Assembly: GCA_036375895.1 (NCBI GenBank)
Contig: DASVBJ010000049.1
Span: 1-8,905 of the forward strand
Direction: 5' to 3'
Source: DASVBJ01 sp036375895
GTDB lineage: Bacteria; Actinomycetota; Actinomycetes; JACCUZ01
Length of the DNA stretch: 8,905 bases
Both the position numbers and the translations under genes were made by a program. Shown here piece after piece: positions 1 to 5,536 of the stretch. Position 1 is the first letter of the stretch. The number at the start of each line of letters is the position of its first letter. The notes below the pieces were generated by a model. That model had not been told where the DNA came from and ran no database searches. It saw only the letters and a list, made by a program, of their open reading frames with translations.

Positions 1-1632
1 GCCAGCGTCGCCGACGAGGCGTACTCTCTCGGCGGTTCGGTTCCGGGTGACTCCTACCTCGTGGTCGACAAGCTGCTGGACGTCGCTCGCCGGTCCGGCG
101 CGGACGCCGTCCACCCCGGCTACGGCTTCCTGGCCGAGAACGCCGGCTTCGCCCAGGCGGTCATCGACGCCGGGCTGACCTGGATCGGCCCGCCGCCGAG
201 CGCCATCGAGAACCTCGGCGACAAGGTCAAGGCCCGGCACATCGCCGAGCGCGCCGGCGCACCGCTCGTCGCCGGCACCAAGGAGCCGGTCGAGGACGCC
301 GACGAGGTCGTCGCGTTCGCCAAGGAGCACGGCGTCCCGGTCGCGATCAAGGCGGCGTACGGCGGCGGTGGCCGCGGGCTCAAGGTGGCCCGCACGATCG
401 AGGAGATCCCGGACCTCTACGAGTCGGCGGTCCGCGAGGCGATCAGCGCGTTCGGCCGCGGCGAGTGTTTCGTCGAGAAGTACCTCGACAAGCCGCGCCA
501 CGTCGAGACGCAGTGCCTCGCCGACACGCACGGCAACGTGGTCGTGGTCTCCACGCGGGACTGCTCGCTGCAGCGCCGCCACCAGAAGCTCGTCGAGGAG
601 GCGCCCGCGCCGTTCCTGAGCGCCGAGCAGAACGCCGAGCTCTACCGCGCGTCCAAGGCGATCCTCAAGGAGGCGGGCTACGTCGGCGCCGGCACGTGTG
701 AGTTCCTCGTCGGGCAGGACGGCACGATCTCCTTCCTCGAGGTCAACACCCGGCTGCAGGTCGAGCACCCCGTGACCGAGGAGGTCACCGGCATCGACCT
801 GGTCCGCGAGATGTTCCGCATCGCCGACGGCGAGCCGCTCGGGTACGACGACCCCCCGCTGCGCGGCCACTCGTTCGAGTTCCGGATCAACGCCGAGGAC
901 GCCGGGCGGAACTTCCTGCCCGCCCCGGGCACGCTCACCCGCTGGCACGCGCCGTCGGGGCCGGGCGTGCGGCTCGACGGAGGCTACGACGCCGGCGAGA
1001 CGATCCCCGGCGCCTTCGACTCGCTGATCGCCAAGCTGGTCGTGTCCGGCGCCAGCCGTGGGCAGGCGCTGCAGCGCGCCCGCCGGGCCCTCGGCGAGTT
1101 CGTCGTCGAGGGCATGCCGACGGTCATCCCGTTCCACCGCGCGGTGGTGACCGACCCGGCGTTCGCGCCCGACGGCAGCGGCCCGTTCACGGTGCACACG
1201 CGCTGGATCGAGACGGAGTTCGACAACACCATCGCGCCGTACGACGGGCCGGGCGCCGAGGCGGAGGAGCCCGGCGAGCGTGAGCGTGTCGTCGTCGAGG
1301 TGGGTGGCCGCCGCCTCGAGGTCGTGCTGCCGGCCGGGCTCGGAGCCGCCGCGGCGGCCAGCGGCGCCAAGAAGCCGAAGCGCACGGCCGGCAAGAAGGC
1401 GGGCGCCGCGGCCGGCGGCGACTCGCTCACCAGCCCGATGCAGGGCACCATCGTCAAGGTCGTCGCCGAGGAGGGCCAGCAGGTCGCCGAGGGCGACCCG
1501 GTCGTCGTGCTCGAGGCGATGAAGATGGAGCAGCCGCTCAACGCCCACAAGGCGGGCACGGTCACCGGCCTGACCGCGGAGGTCGGCGACACCGTCACCA
1601 ACGGCGCCGTGATCTGCGAGATCAAGGACTAG
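1..1632 (+). CDS. accA3: Acyl-CoA carboxylase alpha subunit: biotin carboxylase-BCCP fusion (5' truncated by window)
   Basis: This subunit carries out the ATP- and bicarbonate-dependent carboxylation of its own biotin; partner AccD-type carboxyltransferase subunits then move the carboxyl group to acetyl-, propionyl- or longer acyl-CoA. The frame is open from base 1 and 543 residues are visible. By comparison with remembered mycobacterial AccA3 (about 600 residues), roughly 45-50 N-terminal residues lie upstream of the window. In partial numbering the sequence shows HPGYGFLAEN at 38-47, the glycine-rich ATP-grasp loop GGGGRG at 121-126, RDCSLQRRHQK from R186, and the catalytic EVNTRLQVEHP stretch from E247 (N249, R251). 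An Ala/Lys-rich linker (about 440-468) joins the C-terminal biotinyl domain, with the biotin-accepting lysine K508 in EAMKM. The ATG/GTG codons near position 61 are internal, not the start. No partner accD gene is in the window. The family call is firm; the acyl-CoA specificity cannot be read from this subunit. Confidence 0.95.
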   Translation, partial: ASVADEAYSLGGSVPGDSYLVVDKLLDVARRSGADAVHPGYGFLAENAGFAQAVIDAGLTWIGPPPSAIENLGDKVKARHIAERAGAPLVAGTKEPVEDADEVVAFAKEHGVPVAIKAAYGGGGRGLKVARTIEEIPDLYESAVREAISAFGRGECFVEKYLDKPRHVETQCLADTHGNVVVVSTRDCSLQRRHQKLVEEAPAPFLSAEQNAELYRASKAILKEAGYVGAGTCEFLVGQDGTISFLEVNTRLQVEHPVTEEVTGIDLVREMFRIADGEPLGYDDPPLRGHSFEFRINAEDAGRNFLPAPGTLTRWHAPSGPGVRLDGGYDAGETIPGAFDSLIAKLVVSGASRGQALQRARRALGEFVVEGMPTVIPFHRAVVTDPAFAPDGSGPFTVHTRWIETEFDNTIAPYDGPGAEAEEPGERERVVVEVGGRRLEVVLPAGLGAAAAASGAKKPKRTAGKKAGAAAGGDSLTSPMQGTIVKVVAEEGQQVAEGDPVVVLEAMKMEQPLNAHKAGTVTGLTAEVGDTVTNGAVICEIKD

Positions 1633-1635
1633 CTC

Positions 1636-1729
1636 GACCCGGCCCGACCACCCGACCCGACCGCTCGACCCGGCGGACCCGGCCCGACCACTCGACCCGA
1701 CCGCCCGAACCGACCGCCCGAACCGACCG
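1636..1729. repeat. C-rich tandem repeats downstream of the carboxylase gene
   Basis: Two 29-bp direct copies start 40 bp apart (1636-1664 and 1676-1704) and differ at one base (1652 C, 1692 T). They are followed by two identical 13-bp units CCCGAACCGACCG (1704-1716 and 1717-1729). The whole tract is built from CCCGACC/CCGAACC-like motifs, and the plus strand is almost free of T. No coding signal was recognised here. Tandem C-rich RNA just after a stop codon could act as a Rho-loading region, but that is inference from composition only. Confidence 0.8.
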
Positions 1730-1730
1730 C

Positions 1731-1775
1731 ATTGGATGCGGATCAGGCCAATGGACGACCGGATCCGCATCCAAT
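1731..1775 (+). terminator. Perfect 14-bp inverted repeat; candidate terminator or operator
   Basis: The arms ATTGGATGCGGATC (1731-1744) and GATCCGCATCCAAT (1762-1775) are exact reverse complements separated by 17 nt. The repeat begins 98 nt after the carboxylase stop and ends 73 nt before the ATG of the next gene. The stem could terminate the upstream transcript. There is no T-run after it, and its arms are about 50% GC in a much richer background, which is less typical of a terminator and leaves a protein-binding site or a leader hairpin as alternatives. The repeat itself is certain; its role is not. Confidence 0.5.
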
Positions 1776-1830
1776 AGCGCGAAACCGGGGCAGGACGGGC
1801 CGCGGCGGCGGTGGGAACCTGCGCACGGTG

Positions 1831-1837
1831 AGGGGAG
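1831..1837 (+). promoter_or_regulatory. Ribosome binding site deciding the start at 1849
   Basis: AGGGGAG lies 11 nt upstream of the ATG at 1849. It supports this ATG over the in-frame GTG at 1828, which would sit before the Shine-Dalgarno-like sequence, and over the in-frame TTG at 1732, which lies inside the inverted repeat. It is the clearest Shine-Dalgarno-like sequence in the window. Confidence 0.6.
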
Positions 1838-1848
1838 TTGGGCCGGTC

Positions 1849-2700
1849 ATGGAGCTGCTCGTCGTCGTTGCGCTGGTGGCCGTGGTCGTCGCCTTCGTCA
1901 CCGCCCGCTCCAACGCGCGCAAGCGCCGAGCCGCGGCGGAGGCGTTGGCGAACGTGAGGTCGGTCGCCGAGGAGGACGTGACCCGGCTCGGCGAGGACGT
2001 CGCGCTGCTGGACGCCGACACGGCCGGCCGCGAGCTCGACGAGGCGACCCAGCAGGACTACCGCCGCGCGCTGGACGCCTACGACGCGGCGAAGGCGGCG
2101 CTCTCGCGGGTGAGCCGGCCGGAGGACGTCCGCGACATCACCGGCATCCTCGAGGACGGCCGGTACGCGGTGGCCTGCGTGCGCGCCCGGCTGGCCGGCC
2201 GGCCGCTGCCCACGCGCCGACCACCGTGCTTCTTCAACCCGCAGCACGGACCCTCCGCCGAGGACGTCGAGTGGGCACCCCCCGGTGGCGCGCCGCGGCC
2301 GGTGCCGGCCTGCCCGGCCGACGCGGAGCGGGTCCGGGTGGGCGCGGAGCCCGACGTACGCAAGGTGCCGGTCGGCGCCGGCCGGCGGCCCTACTGGGAG
2401 GCGGGCCCCGGTTACGGCCCCTATGCGCAGGGCTACTTCTCGCCGTACGCCGCGAGCGGCCTGCTACCCGGCGTGCTGCTCGGCGCGGTGATGTTCGGCG
2501 GGTTCGGCGGCTGGGACGGCGACGGCTCCAATGACGCGGACGGCGCGGGCGGCGACGCCGGGGACGGCGGGTACGACGGGGACGGCGGGGGCGACGACGG
2601 CGGCCAGGGCGACGGCGGCGACTTCGACAGCGGCGGGGACTTCGACGGCGGTTTCGACGGTGGCGGGTTCGACGGCGGCGGGTTCGACGGCGGTTTCTAG
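1849..2700 (+). CDS. Membrane-anchored protein of unknown function with Cys/His motif and Gly/Asp/Phe repeat tail
   Basis: 283 residues from the ATG supported by AGGGGAG. Residues 3-18 form a hydrophobic helix followed by a basic stretch (R20, R24-R27), so by the positive-inside rule the following domain is probably cytosolic. Residues about 28-105 are charged and likely helical. Next comes a motif block CFFNPQHGPS (C127, H133), VEWAPPGG and VPAC (C155), then PYWEAGPGYGPYAQGYFSPY. Residues about 204-220 (GLLPGVLLGAVMFGGF) could be a second membrane segment. The last 61 residues are almost only Gly, Asp and Phe, ending in F-D-G-G(-G) repeats. Similar CFF(N/D)P.HGP...VPAC blocks with Gly-rich tails occur, from memory, in actinobacterial hypothetical proteins and some TPM-domain proteins, but no TPM domain is evident here. 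C127, H133 and C155 might bind metal (inference). Function unknown. The stop overlaps that of the convergent gene by 4 bp. Confidence 0.85.
   Translation: MELLVVVALVAVVVAFVTARSNARKRRAAAEALANVRSVAEEDVTRLGEDVALLDADTAGRELDEATQQDYRRALDAYDAAKAALSRVSRPEDVRDITGILEDGRYAVACVRARLAGRPLPTRRPPCFFNPQHGPSAEDVEWAPPGGAPRPVPACPADAERVRVGAEPDVRKVPVGAGRRPYWEAGPGYGPYAQGYFSPYAASGLLPGVLLGAVMFGGFGGWDGDGSNDADGAGGDAGDGGYDGDGGGDDGGQGDGGDFDSGGDFDGGFDGGGFDGGGFDGGF
2623..2697 (+). repeat. In-frame TTCGAC-led repeats coding the F-D-G-G(-G) tail
   Basis: Five units each starting TTCGAC follow one another in frame: 2623-2640 (18 nt), 2641-2652 (12), 2653-2667 (15), 2668-2682 (15) and 2683-2694 (12). A last TTC codon then comes directly before the stop. 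All units are multiples of three, so copy-number change would lengthen or shorten the tail without shifting the frame. Confidence 0.85.
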
Positions 2701-4097
2701 CTGCGCAGGTGCAGCTGCCGAGCCGCCTCGGCGATGCTGCCGGTGAGCGACGGGTAGACCGTGAAGCTGTTCGCGACCTGGTCGACGGTGAGCGACTGCT
2801 CGACGGCGAGGGTCACCGGGAAGATCAGCTCGCTGGCGCGAGGGGCCACGACGACCCCGCCGACCACGATGCCGGTGCCCGGCCGGCAGAACAGCTTGAC
2901 GAAGCCGTCGTGGATGCCCTGCATCTTGGCCCGCGCGTTGGTGGCGAGCGGCAGCTTGACCGTGCGGGCGTCCACCGCGCCCGACTCCACCGCCGTCTGG
3001 CTCCAGCCGACGGTCGCGATCTCCGGCTCGGTGAAGACGTTCGACGAGACGGTCTTCAGGTCCAGCGGGGTGACGGCGTCGCCGAGCGCATGCCACATGG
3101 CGATGCGGCCCTGCATCGCGGCGACCGAGGCCAGCATCAGGACACCCGTGCAGTCGCCGGCTGCATAGACCCCCCGGGCGGTGGTACGGGACACCCGGTC
3201 GACGGTCACGAAGCCGCCCTTGCCGAGCGACACCCCGGCCGCCTCGAGCCCGATGCCCTGGGTGTTCGGCACCGAGCCGACAGCCACGAGACAGTGGCTG
3301 CCCTCGACGGTGCGACCGTCCTCCAGGCTCACCACGACGCCGTCACCGGTCCGCTCCACCGCGGCCGCGCGGGACCGCCCCATGACGGTCATGCCCCGGC
3401 GGCGGAAGACGTCCTCGAGCACCTGCGCGGCGTCGGCGTCCTCACCCGGCAGCACGCGGTCGCGGGACGACACGAGGACGACGTCGGCGCCGAACGCGTC
3501 GTACGCCGAGGCGAACTCCGCGCCGGTGACCCCCGAGCCGACCACCACGAGCCGCTCCGGCAGCGCCGCGAGGTCGTACAGCTGGGTCCAGGTGAGGATG
3601 CGATCTCCGTCGGGCGCGGCACCCGGCAGCTCGCGGGGATGCGCGCCGGTGGCGACCAGCACGGCGTCGGCCTCGACAGTCTCGCGGCCACCGTCGGCCA
3701 GGTCGGCCACCACCCGCTGCGGTCCGTCCAGCCGCCCGGTGCCGCGGAGGACCGTGACGCCCTCCTTGGCCAGCCGCTGAGCGATGTCGTCGGACTGCGC
3801 CTGGGCCAGCCGCTTGACCCGCTCGTTGACGACGGCGAGGTCGACCCCGACCACCCCGTCCGGCGCGGTGCCGTCGCCCATCACCACGCCGAGCTCGGTC
3901 GACCCGGCCGCGACCGTCATCACCTCGGCGGTCGCGATCAGGGTCTTGGACGGCACGCAGTCGGTGAGGACCGCCGAGCCGCCGAGCCCGTCGCTGTCGA
4001 CCACGACGACCTCGGCGCCGAGCTGCGCGGCGACGAGCGCGGCCTCGTAGCCGCCGGGTCCTCCACCGACGATGGCGATGCGTGTCACGCGCGCCAT
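2697..4097 (-). CDS. lpdA: NAD(P)H-quinone dehydrogenase, LpdA type (flavoprotein disulfide reductase family)
   Basis: A FAD flavoprotein expected to pass electrons from NAD(P)H to quinones, matching remembered mycobacterial LpdA (Rv3303c) along its length (466 residues here). Visible features: FAD-binding GGGPGG at 11-16, VATGAHP at 148-154, NAD(P)-binding GSGVTG at 187-192, second FAD motif YAAGDCTG at 311-318, and the C-terminal dimerisation domain from about 345. The CxxxxC active site of true lipoamide dehydrogenases is incomplete: A42 stands at the first Cys position and only C47 (DCVPSK) remains. The C-terminal His-Glu pair is also lost (Y448 in VYPSLTGS). Both features fit the quinone-reductase branch, not a pyruvate dehydrogenase E3. 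The ATG at 4097 is used here. A GTG at 4088 (three codons in; protein VTRIAIVGG) is a real alternative, because CAGAAT (4096-4101) sits 7 nt before it and no Shine-Dalgarno is seen for either. Its stop is shared with the convergent gene. Confidence 0.93.
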   Translation of the reverse strand: MARVTRIAIVGGGPGGYEAALVAAQLGAEVVVVDSDGLGGSAVLTDCVPSKTLIATAEVMTVAAGSTELGVVMGDGTAPDGVVGVDLAVVNERVKRLAQAQSDDIAQRLAKEGVTVLRGTGRLDGPQRVVADLADGGRETVEADAVLVATGAHPRELPGAAPDGDRILTWTQLYDLAALPERLVVVGSGVTGAEFASAYDAFGADVVLVSSRDRVLPGEDADAAQVLEDVFRRRGMTVMGRSRAAAVERTGDGVVVSLEDGRTVEGSHCLVAVGSVPNTQGIGLEAAGVSLGKGGFVTVDRVSRTTARGVYAAGDCTGVLMLASVAAMQGRIAMWHALGDAVTPLDLKTVSSNVFTEPEIATVGWSQTAVESGAVDARTVKLPLATNARAKMQGIHDGFVKLFCRPGTGIVVGGVVVAPRASELIFPVTLAVEQSLTVDQVANSFTVYPSLTGSIAEAARQLHLRS

Positions 4098-4174
4098 TCT
4101 GACCCATCGCCGCCGACCGGCCCCGCGGGCGTGCAGCCCCCGCCCACTCCGTGATCGTTTGGACCCGCGTGCAC

Positions 4175-4202
4175 CCGACACGCCGTACGACCGGTGTGTC
4201 GG
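4175..4202. promoter_or_regulatory. Imperfect 11-bp dyad between divergent genes; candidate operator
   Basis: CCGACACGCCG (4175-4185) faces CGGTGTGTCGG (4192-4202) as an inverted repeat with one non-Watson-Crick position (4182/4195, a G-T pair if transcribed) and a 6-bp centre. It lies in the 135-bp gap between the divergent lpdA-like and cyclotransferase genes, just upstream of the candidate -10 at 4220-4225, so a bound protein could cover the -35 region of the plus-strand gene. This placement suggests a repressor operator. No regulator gene is adjacent, and the role is inferred. Confidence 0.4.
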
Positions 4203-4219
4203 CGTCCACCTGAGGCCCC

Positions 4220-4225
4220 TACCCT
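4220..4225 (+). promoter_or_regulatory. Candidate -10 hexamer for leaderless start at 4233
   Basis: TACCCT (TAnnnT class) ends 7 nt before the ATG at 4233, which puts the expected transcription start on or next to the A of the start codon. There is no Shine-Dalgarno at normal distance (the nearest GAGG is at 4212-4215, 17 nt away). A good -35 match was not found. Confidence 0.4.
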
Positions 4226-4232
4226 CCTGGCC

Positions 4233-4691
4233 ATGGCTCTCTACGCCGCGTACGGCAGCAACATGGACCCGCGGCAGATGGCCTCGCGAGCCCCCCACTC
4301 GCCGCAGCGCGGCTCGGGCTGGGTGACCGGGTGGCGGCTGACGTTCGGTGGCGAGAGCCGCGGCTGGGAGGGTGCGCTGGCCACCCTCGTGGAGGCCGAC
4401 GACCCGATGTCGCAGGTGTTCGTGATGCTCTACGAGCTGACCGAGGCCGACGAGCGCAACCTCGACGAGTGGGAGGGCGCCGACATCGGGCTGTACCGCA
4501 AGATCCGGCTGCGGGTACACACGCTCGACTCCGACGTCCTCGCCTGGCTGTACGTGCTCGACGACTACGAGGGCGGCCTGCCGTCGGCGCGCTACCTCGG
4601 CATCCTCGCCGACGCCGCCGAGACGGCCGGGGCGCCCGACGACTACGTGGCGGCGCTGCGCAACCGGCCGTGCCGCTCCGTCGGTCCCTGA
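4233..4691 (+). CDS. Gamma-glutamylcyclotransferase-like protein
   Basis: 152 residues. The N-terminus YAAYGSNMDPRQM (Y4 to M16) carries the YGSN substrate-binding loop of the gamma-glutamylcyclotransferase/AIG2 fold. E81 in DEWEGADIGLYRK aligns by eye with the catalytic Glu of human GGCT (the QEG context). Members cyclise gamma-glutamyl amino acids or related gamma-glutamyl amines to 5-oxoproline; the real substrate in this organism cannot be read from sequence. The length fits the single-domain family and no membrane or signal segment is present. The ATG at 4233 is chosen because YAAYGSN follows directly, as in family members; an in-frame GTG at 4194 would add 13 residues without support. 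The gene heads the plus-strand group and is separated from the phosphorylase gene by 35 bp. Nothing in its enzymology links it to nucleoside breakdown, so the adjacency may only reflect shared transcription. Confidence 0.85.
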   Translation: MALYAAYGSNMDPRQMASRAPHSPQRGSGWVTGWRLTFGGESRGWEGALATLVEADDPMSQVFVMLYELTEADERNLDEWEGADIGLYRKIRLRVHTLDSDVLAWLYVLDDYEGGLPSARYLGILADAAETAGAPDDYVAALRNRPCRSVGP

Positions 4692-4713
4692 CCCGCCCCG
4701 GCGTACCTGCCGC

Positions 4714-4719
4714 TATCGT
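4714..4719 (+). promoter_or_regulatory. Candidate -10 hexamer for leaderless start at 4727
   Basis: TATCGT ends 7 nt before the GTG start of the phosphorylase gene, the same layout as at 4220-4233. No Shine-Dalgarno precedes the GTG. CTGACC at 4688-4693 resembles a -35, but the 20-nt spacer is too long for a confident call. If real, this gives the phosphorylase-mutase pair its own promoter inside the gene group. Confidence 0.4.
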
Positions 4720-4726
4720 CGCGGCC

Positions 4727-5536
4727 GTGAGCGACGCACCGAAGACCGATCCGTACGCCGCGGCGGCCGAGGCGGCGACCCGGCTCCGCGAGCTGGCCGG
4801 CCGTGACGTGCACGACGTCGCGCTCGTCATGGGCTCCGGCTGGGTGCCCGCCGCGGAGATGCTGGGCGAGACGCTCCTCGAGCTGCCGAGCACCGACCTG
4901 CCCGGGTTCCCGCCGCCCGCCGTCGAGGGCCACGCGGGCACCATCCGCTCGGTGCGGGTGGGCGACCGGAACGCGCTGGTGTTCCTGGGCCGCACCCACC
5001 TCTACGAGGGCCGCGGCGTCGCCACCGTCGTGCACGGTGTCCGCACGGCCGTGGCGGCCGGGGCCAAGGTGGTGGTACTGACCAACGGCTGTGGCGGGCT
5101 GCGCCCGACGTTCGTCCCCGGCCAGCCGGTGCTCATCAGCGACCACATCAACCTCACCGCCACGTCACCGATCGTGGGGGCCCACTTCGTGGACCTGACC
5201 GATCTCTACTCGTCGCGGCTGCGGGCGCTGTGCAGGGAGGTCGACCCGTCCCTGGAGGAGGGCGTCTACGTGCAGCTGCCGGGACCCCACTACGAGACGC
5301 CGGCCGAGATCGGCATGGTGCGGACCATCGGCGGCGACCTGGTGGGCATGTCGACCACGCTCGAGGCGATCGCGGCCCGCGAGGCCGGCGCCGAGGTGCT
5401 CGGCATCTCGCTCGTCACGAACCTCGCCGCCGGCATGACCGGCGAGCCCCTCAACCACGAGGAGGTCCTGGCGGCCGGCCGCGCCGCGGCCACCCGCATG
5501 GGTGCGCTGCTCTCCCAGGTCCTGGGCAGGCTGTGA
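4727..5536 (+). CDS. Purine-nucleoside phosphorylase (trimeric, PNP/MTAP family)
   Basis: Cleaves purine (deoxy)nucleosides with phosphate to the free base and (deoxy)ribose-1-phosphate; cytosolic purine salvage. The 269 residues match the usual length of the actinobacterial trimeric enzyme (the mycobacterial gene is called deoD, although the fold is not that of E. coli DeoD). Motifs in order: phosphate loop MGSGW (35-39, S37), GRTHLYEG (88-95, R89 and H91), LTNGCGGL (118-125), DHINLT (139-144), GPHYETPAE (186-194, E194 as the base-binding Glu), GMSTTLEA (207-214, M208) and VTNLAAG (230-236, N232 as the purine-contacting Asn). In many homologues the fourth motif reads LTNAAGGL and the sixth GMSTVPE, so C122, T211 and L212 are small departures. 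The GTG at 4727 gives the expected N-terminus; the frame is open far upstream but overlaps the previous gene. The stop overlaps the next start (GTGA), indicating translational coupling to the mutase. Confidence 0.95.
   Translation: MSDAPKTDPYAAAAEAATRLRELAGRDVHDVALVMGSGWVPAAEMLGETLLELPSTDLPGFPPPAVEGHAGTIRSVRVGDRNALVFLGRTHLYEGRGVATVVHGVRTAVAAGAKVVVLTNGCGGLRPTFVPGQPVLISDHINLTATSPIVGAHFVDLTDLYSSRLRALCREVDPSLEEGVYVQLPGPHYETPAEIGMVRTIGGDLVGMSTTLEAIAAREAGAEVLGISLVTNLAAGMTGEPLNHEEVLAAGRAAATRMGALLSQVLGRL

Noticed and set aside
1732..1848. TTG start at 1732 for the unknown membrane protein
   Set aside because: It would place the start inside the perfect inverted repeat and add 39 residues ahead of the membrane helix without any ribosome site; ATG 1849 has AGGGGAG upstream.
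2464..3096. Minus-strand Ala/Val/Glu-rich frame antisense to the Gly/Asp tail
   Set aside because: Its repetitive translation is just the reverse complement of the GGCGAC/TTCGAC repeats and it crosses the lpdA 3' end in another frame.
2709..4154. 481-codon plus-strand open frame opposite lpdA
   Set aside because: Shadow of lpdA on the other strand; composition is Gly/Asp/Arg/His-rich without motifs.
4098..4232. Conventional -35/-10 promoter for lpdA further upstream in the divergent gap
   Set aside because: No hexamer pair with acceptable spacing could be found on the minus strand; only CAGAAT near the start codon looked plausible.
4331..4726. N-terminal extension of the phosphorylase frame through the cyclotransferase gene
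   Set aside because: The extension overlaps a conserved gene in another frame and is Arg-rich nonsense. The family N-terminus begins at the GTG at 4727.
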